A stretch of 64,000 bases of DNA from an uncultured Thermoanaerobaculia bacterium (GTDB taxonomy: Bacteria; Acidobacteriota; Thermoanaerobaculia; Multivoradales; Multivoraceae). The stretch lies in contig OX638294.1 of the NCBI GenBank assembly GCA_951812325.1, forward strand, positions 4,440,859 through 4,504,858, given 5' to 3'. The position numbers were made by a program, and so were the translations under genes. The notes beneath the pieces are model-generated. The model searched no databases. It had not been told where the DNA came from and saw only the letters and a list, made by a program, of their open reading frames with translations. Position 1 is the stretch's first letter. Each line of letters starts with the position of its first letter. Shown here piece by piece: positions 45,793 to 54,486 of the stretch.

Positions 45793-46278
45793 ATGGCAAG
45801 ACGAGAGCAGAGACTTGGCGGCGGCTCGGAGCTCCCGGCCCCGGGGGTTGAGGAGCGTAGCGACGAGGCCCCCGGGGCCGGCGCGTCGTCTGCGGGAGGG
45901 GTTCCCGACCCGGAAGTGCTGGCGAAGCCGACCCGGCGGCAGTTCACGGCGGAGTACCGGCTTCGGATTCTGGAGGAGGCGGACCGGTGCACGGACCGCG
46001 GCGAAGTGGGCCGGCTGCTTCGGCGAGAAGGTCTGTACAGTTCCCATCTGGCCAACTGGCGCAAGGCGCGGCGGAAGGGCGCGCTGTCCGGTCTGAGGCC
46101 GAAGAAGCGTGGCCGCAAGCCTGTCGAGGCCAACCCTCTGACGCCGAAGGTGAGGCGGCTGGAAGCGAAGGTGAGGCGGCTGGAGAAGGAACTCGCCGCC
46201 GCGCACACGATCCTGGACGTCCAGGGAAAAGTTGCAGGGCTGCTGGGATTCAGCCTCGAGGACGGGAAGGACTGTTGA
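45793..46278 (+). CDS. IS3-family transposase OrfA
   Basis: 161 residues from an ATG with GAGGAGG just upstream. It has the helix-turn-helix region ADRCTDRGEVGRLLRREGLY and SSHLANWRKARRKGALSGLR, typical of OrfA DNA-binding proteins, then a leucine-heptad coiled coil (KVRRLEAKVRRLEKELAAAH). The N-terminal 45 residues are low-complexity. It overlaps orfB by one base (TGATG). Confidence 0.88.
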   Translation: MARREQRLGGGSELPAPGVEERSDEAPGAGASSAGGVPDPEVLAKPTRRQFTAEYRLRILEEADRCTDRGEVGRLLRREGLYSSHLANWRKARRKGALSGLRPKKRGRKPVEANPLTPKVRRLEAKVRRLEKELAAAHTILDVQGKVAGLLGFSLEDGKDC

Positions 46279-47276
46279 TGGCGGCAAGGTCCCTGGCCCG
46301 GCAGGTCGGCGTCGCGCCGGCGTGCCGGGCGCTGGGCGTGTCGCGGTCGACCTTCTATCGTCGCGCGAGGCCCGCTCCCGGGCAACGGCAGCCCCGCCCC
46401 ACGCCTGCCCGGGCACTGAGCCAGATCGAGCGGAAACGGGTCGAGGCGACGCTTGCGTCGCCTCGATTCGTCGATCGTTCGCCGGGAGAAGTAGTGGCCA
46501 CCCTGCTCGACGAGGGCCGGTACCTGTGCTCGGAGCGCACGATGTACCGCATTCTCGAAGCGAATCACCCGGTGAAGGACCGCCGCAACCAGCGGGTTCA
46601 CCCGCAGTACGCCAAGCCGGAGCTGGTCGCCACCGTGCCCAACCAGGTCTGGTCGTGGGACATCACCAGGCTGCTCGGACCGCAGACCTGGAACTACTAC
46701 TACCTCTACGTCCTGCTTGACCTCTACAGCCGCTACGCGGTCGGCTGGATGGTCGCTGACCGCGAAAACTCCGCGCTCGCCCAAAGGCTCATCGAGGAGA
46801 CCTGCCTCAAGCACGGCGTCAAGCCCGATGTCCTGACGCTGCATTCCGATCGAGGCGCCCCCATGACCAGCCAGGGCACCGCTCAACTGCTCGCGCGCCT
46901 CGGCGTGAACCGGTCCCTCGGCCGCCCTCGGGTCAGCGACGACAACCCCTACTCCGAAGCCCAGTTCAAGACCCTCAAGTACCACCCCGACTTCCCGGGC
47001 CGCTTCCCCGGCCAGGACGCCGCGACCGACTACTGCCGGTCGTTCTTCCCCTGGTACAACACGGAACACCGCCATGCCGGAATCGCCATGCTCACACCCG
47101 AGACCGTCCACTACGGCCGGGCCCATGCCGTCATCGAGAAGCGCCAGCGCACCCTGAGAGCAGCCTGGGAACGTCACCCTGAACGATTCGGCGGCGGCCT
47201 ACCCGTGCATCCGACACTGCCCCAGGCTGTATGGATCAACAAACCCGACAGCGAGACTGCAGAAACGACTCAGTAA
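46278..47276 (+). CDS. IS3-family transposase OrfB (integrase core)
   Basis: 332 residues from an ATG overlapping the orfA stop (TGATG). HTH_21-like N-terminus (ACRALGVSRSTFYRRARP), then the rve catalytic core with the DDE triad: D in VWSWDITRLLG, D in LTLHSDRGAPM, E in DDNPYSEAQFKTLKY. It appears complete and likely active. Coupled translation by TGATG replaces the frameshift commonly used to fuse OrfA and OrfB in this family. Confidence 0.93.
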   Translation: MAARSLARQVGVAPACRALGVSRSTFYRRARPAPGQRQPRPTPARALSQIERKRVEATLASPRFVDRSPGEVVATLLDEGRYLCSERTMYRILEANHPVKDRRNQRVHPQYAKPELVATVPNQVWSWDITRLLGPQTWNYYYLYVLLDLYSRYAVGWMVADRENSALAQRLIEETCLKHGVKPDVLTLHSDRGAPMTSQGTAQLLARLGVNRSLGRPRVSDDNPYSEAQFKTLKYHPDFPGRFPGQDAATDYCRSFFPWYNTEHRHAGIAMLTPETVHYGRAHAVIEKRQRTLRAAWERHPERFGGGLPVHPTLPQAVWINKPDSETAETTQ

Positions 47277-47417
47277 ATCCAGAACACCGCTGTGTCAATG
47301 TCGTTGACAGGTTCCGGACTCTGGCGGCTCACGCCACGGACCGTTCGGCGTCGGGCGTGACGGACTCGGCTGCGGACTGCCCGGTCCGGGGTTGACAGGC
47401 TTCGGCAGGGCGTTCCG

Positions 47418-48728
47418 CTACGAGTGGGAACGGATCAGCTTCTCGATTCGCTCCGTGCCCCGCTCCAGGGTCTCCATCGAGGGGCCGAAGCTGACCCGGC
47501 AGTAGCTGTGGTAGCGGGCGTTGCGGCGCCGCCGGCCGGGGTTCACGTCGAAGAACACGCCGGGGACGGTGATGACCTGGACCTGGAGCAGGGCCTTGAA
47601 AAACTCGATGCCGTCGCTAAGCGGCGCCGGCAGACCCGCGAGGTTGCCCCAGACGTAGAAGGCTCCCTGCGGTTCGTGCTCGACCTCGATGCCCAGGCCG
47701 CGCAGGCGGTCGATGAGGAACCTGCGCTTGCGGGCGAATGCGGTCTGGATCGCCTGCGTCTCCCGCAGCACGAGTTCCGGCTCGAGCAGCGGCACGGCGG
47801 CTTCCTGGAAGGGGTGGTTGCCGCCTCCGTCCAGGAAGGAGCCGGCGCTGGTCACCCGGTCGATCACGCTGACGGGCCCGACGATCCAGGACACGCGCCA
47901 GCCCGGATAGCGCCAGTTCTTCGTCAGTCCGTCGACCAGGATCACGGGATCCCGGTTCACGTCGTCGACGTGCGCGGCCGCCGAGACCGTTCTCGCGCTG
48001 TCGGCGACCCGGGTGCAGGCATCGGGCGCCGGGGTGTAGATGTAGTGCGAGTAGAACTCGTCGAGGATGAAGGTGCACTCGTTGTCGCGGGCGACGTCGA
48101 CCCATTCGGCCAGGAGATCGCCCTCGACGAGTTGACCGGTCGGATTGCAGGGATTGCTGCACCAGAGCGCGGAGAGGCCGCGACCCACGATCTCCTTCTC
48201 GAGCAGCCGCCGCGAGGCGCGGTAGCCGTGGGCCGCGTCGAGCAGGATGGGGATCGGAATGAAGCCCTTGAAGGCGGTCAGGATTTCCTCGTAGGCGGTG
48301 TAGTCGGGGATGAAGTGGCCGAGGTTCATCTCGCCCATTGCCGCCGCGATTCGCGTCATGGCGGGCCGACCGCCGGGAGCGATGCTCACGTTCTCGCGTG
48401 TGTACTGCGAGCGCTTGTCGCGGCGATACAGGAAGTTGTAGAGCTCGGCCACGCGGTCGCGCAGCTCGTCGATGCCGTCGACCGGCGCGTAGGTCTGGCG
48501 GCGCGGGTCAATGTGGAGTTCGTCGCGGCGTGGCGGCGCTCCCGGAAGCGGACCGACCTCCGGGGATCCCTGGCCGAGGTTGTACCAGGTGCGGCCGTCG
48601 CCGCCGTGGCCGGCGGCCGCGGCGCGGTGCATCACGTAGATCACGCCGGTCCGGGGCACGCGCCGGAAACCGGGCGTTTCGGGACCGGGATCGACTCCCG
48701 TGGTCGGGGCTGCGACTTGCTCTATCAT
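47418..48728 (-). CDS. PLP-dependent aminotransferase class I/II
   Basis: 436 residues from an ATG. It has the fold-type I pattern: NLGQGSPEVGPLPGAPPRRD, APGGRPAMTRIAAAMGEMNL, the SNPCNPTG motif (ALWCSNPCNPTGQLVEGD), DEFYSHYIY with the PLP-binding Asp/Tyr, and the Schiff-base lysine in VDGLTKNWRYPGWRVSW. The C-terminal QGAFYVWGNLAG and YCRVSFGPSMETLERG carry the substrate-carboxylate Arg. The substrate is not deducible. It is divergent from the ACAD-like gene, about 60 bases apart. Confidence 0.92.
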   Translation of the reverse strand: MIEQVAAPTTGVDPGPETPGFRRVPRTGVIYVMHRAAAAGHGGDGRTWYNLGQGSPEVGPLPGAPPRRDELHIDPRRQTYAPVDGIDELRDRVAELYNFLYRRDKRSQYTRENVSIAPGGRPAMTRIAAAMGEMNLGHFIPDYTAYEEILTAFKGFIPIPILLDAAHGYRASRRLLEKEIVGRGLSALWCSNPCNPTGQLVEGDLLAEWVDVARDNECTFILDEFYSHYIYTPAPDACTRVADSARTVSAAAHVDDVNRDPVILVDGLTKNWRYPGWRVSWIVGPVSVIDRVTSAGSFLDGGGNHPFQEAAVPLLEPELVLRETQAIQTAFARKRRFLIDRLRGLGIEVEHEPQGAFYVWGNLAGLPAPLSDGIEFFKALLQVQVITVPGVFFDVNPGRRRRNARYHSYCRVSFGPSMETLERGTERIEKLIRSHS

Positions 48729-48790
48729 CTGCTGCCGATGGAGCCTATTCGAGTCTTCCCGGTGGCGGGAACGTCTTTCGGGAGCGGCTC

Positions 48791-49795
48791 GTGACCCTCG
48801 GCCCGACGCTGAGCCATCTGCTTTCCGCCGCGCCGGAACCGCTTGTGGCGGGCGACGAGCCGGCAGGTTGGTACCGGGCGTTCAGCGACCGGGTGCTCGC
48901 CTCCTGGAGCAGGCAGGCGCCGGCCGATGCCGAGCCCGACGGGCAGGCCTGCTTCGGCCACGGTCTGCTCGGCGGCTTCGTGGCCGATCGGCCGGCCTGG
49001 GCGATGGTGGCCGGACACCAGGGGGCGATCCGCCGCCTGGCCTGGGAATGCGGCGGGCTGCACCTGATGCCGGAGGGCGGCATCGTCGCGTTCTGTGCCA
49101 GCGAGGAGGGCGGGGCGCACCCGCGCGCGATCCGGTCGTCCCTCGACGTGCTGCCGGATGGCGGTTTCCGCCTCAGTGGCCAGAAGAGGTGGGCGACTCT
49201 GGCGCCGTCGGCGGCCGCGCTGCTGCTCATCGCCTCCGTGGGCCGGGAAGGCGACCGCAACCAGTTACGGGCGCTGTTGGTGCCCAGTGACCGGCAGGGA
49301 ATCGAAATGGCGCCGATGGACCTTGGCGGGCGGGTGACCGCGAACCCCGAGGTGCGGCACGCCGTGGTCGATCTGAACGAGGTGCCGGTGGCGGCGGCGG
49401 AGTTGCTTCAGGGAGACGGCTACGCGGACGCCGTCAAGCCCTTCCGGACGATCGAGGACCTCTACATCGGCGCCGCGATGACGGCCTACAATCTGGCGCT
49501 GGCGCGAAGGTCGGGCTGGCCGTCGTCGGCGGTGGAAGACCTGCTTCTGCTGCTCGCGACCTCCGAGACTCTGGCCTTCGGCCCGCTGGACGAGCCGGTC
49601 GCCCACCTGGGGGTGGCGGCGCTTGGCCGCGCCACGGCGCATGTACGCGAGGCGCATGCGGCGCATTGGGAACTGGTGGACGAGGCGGCGGCGGCGGCCT
49701 GGAAGTGTGCCGCGTCGGCCTCCGGCGTGGCGGCTCGGGCCAGGGAACTCCGCCGCCAGGCGGCGTGGCGGCGCCTGGGCCGGGAAGACGCCTAG
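48791..49795 (+). CDS. Acyl-CoA dehydrogenase-like protein, short
   Basis: 334 residues from a GTG (MTLGPTLSHLLSAAPEPLVA). The middle region matches the ACAD beta domain: IVAFCASEEGGAHPRAI, DGGFRLSGQKRWATLAPSAA, LLVPSDRQGIEMAPMDLGGR. The C-terminal helical domain is present but shorter than usual, and the usual catalytic glutamate block is not evident. It resembles the divergent ACAD-like enzymes rather than a classic fatty-acid dehydrogenase. A TerB gene follows 17 bases later. Confidence 0.72.
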   Translation: MTLGPTLSHLLSAAPEPLVAGDEPAGWYRAFSDRVLASWSRQAPADAEPDGQACFGHGLLGGFVADRPAWAMVAGHQGAIRRLAWECGGLHLMPEGGIVAFCASEEGGAHPRAIRSSLDVLPDGGFRLSGQKRWATLAPSAAALLLIASVGREGDRNQLRALLVPSDRQGIEMAPMDLGGRVTANPEVRHAVVDLNEVPVAAAELLQGDGYADAVKPFRTIEDLYIGAAMTAYNLALARRSGWPSSAVEDLLLLLATSETLAFGPLDEPVAHLGVAALGRATAHVREAHAAHWELVDEAAAAAWKCAASASGVAARARELRRQAAWRRLGREDA

Positions 49796-49812
49796 CCTGG
49801 AGTTGAAGGGAC

Positions 49813-50277
49813 GTGCTTGAACGAATCCGCAGCTTCTTTGGCGAACGGATCGATCCGGAGCGGGAGGGCGACCCGGATGCCCGTCTGCGCCTGGCGGCCG
49901 CGGCGCTGATGGTTGAAGTGATGCGCGCCGACTTCGATGCCGCTGAAGCGGAGAAGGCGGAAGTGCTGGCGGCGGTACGGCGCCAGTTGGGTCTGGCAGA
50001 GCAGGAAACGGCGGAACTCGTGGCGCTGGCCGAGGAGGAGACCGAGGGGACGGTTTGTCTCTACGAGTTCACCCGCCTCATTCACGAGTCGTTCGACGCG
50101 GAGCGCAAGAGCCGGTTGCTCGAGGAGCTGTGGCGGGTCGCCTTCGCCGATCGGGTGCTGGAGGCACAGGAGGAGTTCCTGATCCGCAAGATCGCCGGGC
50201 TCCTTCACGTTCCGCACGCGGACTTCATCGCCGCCAAGCGCCGGGCGAGGAGCGACGCCCGGAGAGTCTCCGGGTGA
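49813..50277 (+). CDS. TerB-family protein
   Basis: 154 residues from a GTG. An all-helical acidic protein matching the tellurite-resistance TerB fold: LRLAAAALMVEVMRADFDAA, AVRRQLGLAEQETAELVALA, LYEFTRLIHESFDAERKSRL, AFADRVLEAQEEFLIRKIAG. The paired acidic residues in these helices bind divalent metals in TerB relatives. No other ter gene is near. It overlaps the downstream transporter (GTGA). Its role here is unknown. Confidence 0.88.
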   Translation: MLERIRSFFGERIDPEREGDPDARLRLAAAALMVEVMRADFDAAEAEKAEVLAAVRRQLGLAEQETAELVALAEEETEGTVCLYEFTRLIHESFDAERKSRLLEELWRVAFADRVLEAQEEFLIRKIAGLLHVPHADFIAAKRRARSDARRVSG

Positions 50278-51047
50278 GCGAAGCCACTCGCTCGCCGGAG
50301 CAGCGCCCGGCCGACCTTCACCCGATCGAGGCGAGCGTGCTGCACGCGCGCCGTGAGCGCGTATTCCTCATTTTCGCCGGACTGTTTCTGGGCTCGATGA
50401 CGATGCTCAACATCCTGGGAGTGACCCGCTTCCTTGATCTGAGCTTCACCGTGTTCGGCATGCGAATTCCGATGCCGCTGGCAATCGGCGTGCTGCCGTA
50501 TCCGTTGACGTTCCTCTGTACCGACTTCATTTCCGAGATCTACGGGCGCAAACGGGCCAACTTCCTCGTCTGGGTCGGCTTTCTCGTCAACCTCTGGCTC
50601 GCCGTGGTCCTGTGGCTGGGCGGAACACTGCCGGGTTTCGACTCTCCGGTTCCGGGGCCCGACGGACGGCTGCCGATCTTCTTCGAGATCCGGACGATGA
50701 CCCTGGGCGTGATCGCCGCCTCGATGATCGCCTACCTGAGCGCGCAGCTGTGTGACGTCTACGTGTTCCACTTCTGGAAGCGGCTGACGAAGGGCCGCCA
50801 CCTGTGGCTTCGCAACAACGGCTCGACGGTGGTCAGTCAGTTCGTCGACTCCTTCTTCGTGATCACGATCACCCACTTCGCCGCCGGCGCTGTCCCGGTG
50901 GCGGGCGGCGAGCCGATATGGCCGCAGTTGTGGGTGTTCATCGGCACGGCGTACGTGTTCAAGTTCACGGCGGCGGCCGTGGACACGCTGCCCTTCTACC
51001 TGGGCACCCGCTGGCTGCGGCGATACCTGCAGATCGAGGACGGTTGA
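50274..51047 (+). CDS. yhhQ: Queuosine precursor transporter (YhhQ family)
   Basis: 257 residues from a GTG overlapping the terB stop (GTGA). Six membrane spans, with the family hallmark PLTFLCTDFISEIYGRKRAN and the later NNGSTVVSQFVDSFFVITIT block. FKFTAAAVDTLPFYLGTRWL closes the protein. The family takes up 7-cyano-7-deazaguanine or 7-aminomethyl-7-deazaguanine for queuosine synthesis. No other queuosine gene is in the window. DAHP synthase starts 20 bases after it. Confidence 0.9.
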   Translation: MSEATRSPEQRPADLHPIEASVLHARRERVFLIFAGLFLGSMTMLNILGVTRFLDLSFTVFGMRIPMPLAIGVLPYPLTFLCTDFISEIYGRKRANFLVWVGFLVNLWLAVVLWLGGTLPGFDSPVPGPDGRLPIFFEIRTMTLGVIAASMIAYLSAQLCDVYVFHFWKRLTKGRHLWLRNNGSTVVSQFVDSFFVITITHFAAGAVPVAGGEPIWPQLWVFIGTAYVFKFTAAAVDTLPFYLGTRWLRRYLQIEDG

Positions 51048-51067
51048 AGTAGAGTCCGTCGCCCACT

Positions 51068-52405
51068 ATGGACAACTGGAGCCCGACTTCCTGGCAGAGC
51101 GCCGACGTGCGCCAGCAGCCCACCTACGGCGATCCGGAAGCGGTGAAGTCCGTCGCGGCCCGGCTCGCCGTCCTGCCGCCGCTGGTGACCTCCTGGGAGG
51201 TCGAGGCGCTGAAGGGGCAGTTGGCCTCTGCGGCTCGCGGGGAGCGGTTCGTTCTCCAGGGCGGCGACTGCGCCGAGAGCTTCGCCGAGTGCACCTCCGA
51301 CTCGATCACCGCGAAGCTGAAGATTCTCCTGCAGATGAGTCTGGTGCTGACCCATAGCCTGAAGAAGCGGGTCACGCGCGTCGGCCGGTTCGCCGGCCAG
51401 TACGCCAAGCCGCGCTCGGCCGATACGGAGACGAGGAACGGCGAGACCCTGCCCTCGTACCGGGGTGACCTGGTGAATTCGCTCGCGTTCACGGCCGAGG
51501 CGAGGGCGCCCGACCCGCTGAATCTGCTCCGCGGCTACCAGCGCTCCGCCCTGACCCTGAACTTCATCCGTGGACTGATCGACGGCGGCTTCGCCGATCT
51601 CCACCATCCGGAGTACTGGAACCTGGACTTCGTTGACCATTCGCAGAACGCCGCCGAGTACCAGCGCCGGGTCGAGTCCATCGCCGATTCGCTCAAATTC
51701 ATGGAGACCCTGGCCGGTGTCGACGTGGGGCACATCGACCGGGTCGACTTCTACAGCAGTCACGAGGCCCTGCATCTGGTCTACGAGCAGGCGCAGACGC
51801 GGACGGTGCCGCGGCGGGAAGGCTGGTACAACCTCTCGACCCACCTGCCCTGGATTGGCCTGCGCACCGCGTTCCGGGGCTCCGCCCACATCGAGTACGC
51901 CCGCGGCATCCGCAACCCTCTGGGCGTCAAGGTGGGGACCGGGATGAGCCCGGCCGACGTGGCCCATCTGGTCGAGGTACTGAATCCCGACGGCGAGGAA
52001 GGCAGGCTGGCGCTCATCCACCGCTGCGGCGCGGAGAGGATCGCCGCCGAGCTGCCTCCGATTCTGCGGGCCGTGTGCGCTACCGGCAAACCCGTGCTCT
52101 GGATCTGCGATCCGATGCACGGCAACACGAAGGGCACCCGGGAGGGGATGAAGACGCGGGCCTTCAGCGACATCCTGTCGGAACTGGAGCAGGCCTTCGA
52201 CCTCCATCGCGCGAACGGCACGATCCTCGGCGGCGTCCACTTCGAACTCACCGGCGAAGACGTGACGGAATGTGTCGGCGGCGCCCGGGGTCTCGACGAG
52301 CGGGGCCTGCGGAGAGCGTATCGGTCCCAGGTCGACCCGAGGCTGAACTACGAGCAGGCCCTCGAGATGGCCCTGCTCGTTGCCCGCAAGGGGACCGCGG
52401 CCTAG
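51068..52405 (+). CDS. 3-deoxy-7-phosphoheptulonate synthase, class II
   Basis: 445 residues from an ATG. First step of the shikimate pathway, joining PEP and erythrose 4-phosphate. Signatures of plant-like class II enzymes are RFVLQGGDCAESFAE, RVGRFAGQYAKPRS with the PEP-binding Arg, DPLNLLRGYQRSALTLNFIR, HLPWIGLRTAF, NPLGVKVGTGMSP, and WICDPMHGNTKGT with the metal-binding His. The N-terminal W-SPTSWQSADVRQQPTY is standard. Length is typical. It is likely co-transcribed with the upstream transporter. Confidence 0.96.
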   Translation: MDNWSPTSWQSADVRQQPTYGDPEAVKSVAARLAVLPPLVTSWEVEALKGQLASAARGERFVLQGGDCAESFAECTSDSITAKLKILLQMSLVLTHSLKKRVTRVGRFAGQYAKPRSADTETRNGETLPSYRGDLVNSLAFTAEARAPDPLNLLRGYQRSALTLNFIRGLIDGGFADLHHPEYWNLDFVDHSQNAAEYQRRVESIADSLKFMETLAGVDVGHIDRVDFYSSHEALHLVYEQAQTRTVPRREGWYNLSTHLPWIGLRTAFRGSAHIEYARGIRNPLGVKVGTGMSPADVAHLVEVLNPDGEEGRLALIHRCGAERIAAELPPILRAVCATGKPVLWICDPMHGNTKGTREGMKTRAFSDILSELEQAFDLHRANGTILGGVHFELTGEDVTECVGGARGLDERGLRRAYRSQVDPRLNYEQALEMALLVARKGTAA

Positions 52406-52515
52406 CCGTATCCGTCCGCCCACCCGGGAATACGGCGCAAGTTCCCCGTTCAAACATGGCCCGGCAGCGAGCGGGTAGTATCTGTCTCTCGTTGCCCCAC
52501 GAGGGTGCCAGCCCC

Positions 52516-54486
52516 ATGTCCCCGGCCAGTCAGAGTTTCCGTTTCCGCGAGTCGCGCCGTGTGTTGCGCGAGGCGGCAATTCGTCTCACGGTTCCGGGCG
52601 GGGATGGCGAACTCTCCGGCTGGACGCGCGACATCGCGACGGGCGGCCTGTTCGTGTCGACGCCGACGCCGATGCCCGTCGGCGCCGCGGTGCACTTCGT
52701 GCTGCAGCTCGGCTCGGACGATGAGCCGGCTGATGTCGAGGGCGAGGCGACGGTGGTCTGGGTCCGTCCGGAGGCCGGCGGCGCCGATCAGCCGGCCGGG
52801 ATGGGGCTGCAGTTCAACCGCGTCGTGCCACCGGGTGAAGAGCGCCTGGCGCTGCTGTTCTCGGAACGGCAGGGGGATGGCGATTTCATCCCGCCGGCTC
52901 CCTCACGGGTGGCGGCGGGGGCCGGGATGCAGGAAGCGGATGCCTTCGGAGCCGAAGACGCTGCAGAGACCGTCCGGGGCGACGATCAGGCGAGAGCGGT
53001 GGAGCCCGCCGAGCCGGCCGGACTCATCGAGCCGGTCGAGCCCGCCGAGGAGAGACTGGCGGACCCGGTGAGACCGGCAGACTCGGTCGAAACGGTCGGA
53101 TCGGTCGAACTCGTTCAGGCGGAAGTAACGGATCCGGTCGGACCGGCAGACTCGGTCGAGCTCGTGGAGGCAGAAGTACCGGACCCCGTCGGAACGGCAG
53201 GTCTCGCAGAAACGAAGTCAGCGGACAGGGTTGAACCGGTTGAGCGCGTCCACGCGGAAGCCGCGGACAGGGTCGATCCGGCAGATCTCGTCGAGGTGGA
53301 AACTGCCGCCCCGGTCGAACCGGTCGGGCTCGTCGAGGTGGAAGCGGCAGAGAGAGTCGAGGCGAAAGCGGCGCCGTCGGAGGAGTCCGTGGAGCCGCAG
53401 CTTGAACCGCCAGCCGTCGAGTTCCCGCCCATCGATCGACCCTTGGCAGCGGAGGGCGCGGCCGGCGCCGGCGAAGTGGAGGCCACGCATGCGGAGCTGT
53501 TCGGCCAACTGGCGGACGATGGCGACGAGGACTGGATGAAGCCGGACTCGCGGTCCCGCCCCTGGCTGTGGCCGGCGGTCGGCGGGGCCGTGCTCCTCGT
53601 TGCCCTGATTGTCTTCCGCGGACCGTTGATCAATCTGTTCGGACCGGGTGGCGCCCCGGCCGAAGAGGGAGCATCGGCTGAAGTTCCCGGCTTCGAGACC
53701 TCGACGCCCCGGCCGGGGGCGGAGACGCCGTCGGAGGGAGCCGGGGAATCCTCCACGACGAGCCCGCTGCCCGTGAGCCTGGACGAGCAGGCTGCCGACT
53801 CGGCGGTTACGGCCGACACCGAGGCGGCCGGAGCCGCGGCTGCGTCCGCCTCCGAGTCCGCCGAGCCTGTGGCGCTCGAACGAACTGCGCCAGACCCGCC
53901 AACCGTCGCCGTCGAGCGAACTGAGCCGGCTCCGTCGGCCGTCGCGGTCGAACAACCGGCGCCAACCGGGCTGATTGCGGGGGGCGAACCGGCGTCGACC
54001 GGGCCGACTGCGGCGGGCGAGCAACCCTCGCCATCCCCTCGGACTGTCGCGGCCGGGCAACCTTCGTCAGGGCCACCGGTTGTGGCGGGGGAGACCAGTC
54101 CGTCGCCCGCCGCGGGCCGGCCGGCCGTGCGGCCACCGGGACCCGCTGCATCGACACCGCCTGACAAGGCGACCGCTCTGCGTTCGATCACCGCCTCGAC
54201 GGCAGGTGACCGGACGATGATCGAGATCATCGGCAACGCTGCGTTCCGGCGACACCACGTGTTGCCGCTCGAGTCGCCGCCGCGCCTCGTCGTGCGGTTG
54301 ATCGGGGTGCGGCAGGACTTCGACGCGAGCGCGGTCAGGGCGCCCCGGCTGCGCGGAGTGCGCACGGGAGTTCATGGCCGGGGGGCGACCAGGAACCTGC
54401 ACGTCGTGCTCGATCTCACCGGCCCCGGGATCGCTGCAGCGGTCGAGCGGCGGGGCGACCGCGTCGTCGTCAGCCTTTCGGATTGA
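52516..54486 (+). CDS. PilZ domain protein with a membrane span and C-terminal AMIN-like domain
   Basis: 656 residues from an ATG with GAGGGTG upstream. Residues 10-120 form a PilZ domain (FRESRRVLREAAIRLTVPGG, TRDIATGGLFVSTPTPMPVG), with the RxxxR and (D/N)xSxxG-type sites degenerate (DIATGG). About 130-290 is an acidic linker of repeated DPV-PADSVE-LVEAEV units. A single TM (WLWPAVGGAVLLVALIVF) lies near 350-368, then a Pro/Ala/Thr-rich stretch and, from about 554, an AMIN-like domain (PPRLVVRLIGVRQDFDASAV, NLHVVLDLTGPGIAAAVERR). The layout suggests cyclic-di-GMP sensing inside and envelope binding outside. It overlaps murJ (TTGA). Confidence 0.78.
   Translation: MSPASQSFRFRESRRVLREAAIRLTVPGGDGELSGWTRDIATGGLFVSTPTPMPVGAAVHFVLQLGSDDEPADVEGEATVVWVRPEAGGADQPAGMGLQFNRVVPPGEERLALLFSERQGDGDFIPPAPSRVAAGAGMQEADAFGAEDAAETVRGDDQARAVEPAEPAGLIEPVEPAEERLADPVRPADSVETVGSVELVQAEVTDPVGPADSVELVEAEVPDPVGTAGLAETKSADRVEPVERVHAEAADRVDPADLVEVETAAPVEPVGLVEVEAAERVEAKAAPSEESVEPQLEPPAVEFPPIDRPLAAEGAAGAGEVEATHAELFGQLADDGDEDWMKPDSRSRPWLWPAVGGAVLLVALIVFRGPLINLFGPGGAPAEEGASAEVPGFETSTPRPGAETPSEGAGESSTTSPLPVSLDEQAADSAVTADTEAAGAAAASASESAEPVALERTAPDPPTVAVERTEPAPSAVAVEQPAPTGLIAGGEPASTGPTAAGEQPSPSPRTVAAGQPSSGPPVVAGETSPSPAAGRPAVRPPGPAASTPPDKATALRSITASTAGDRTMIEIIGNAAFRRHHVLPLESPPRLVVRLIGVRQDFDASAVRAPRLRGVRTGVHGRGATRNLHVVLDLTGPGIAAAVERRGDRVVVSLSD

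Larger units (their letters stand above)
45737..47297. mobile_element. IS3-family insertion sequence
   Basis: About 1.56 kb with two overlapping genes, orfA and orfB, on the plus strand. The ends TGACACAGGGG (left) and, as reverse complement on the right, TGACACAGCGG form short inverted repeats beginning with TG. The 3-base flanks (ACG left, ATG right) differ, so there is no visible target duplication. The M23 gene on the left has no continuation on the right. Both facts suggest that adjacent DNA was lost after or during insertion. Confidence 0.8.
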
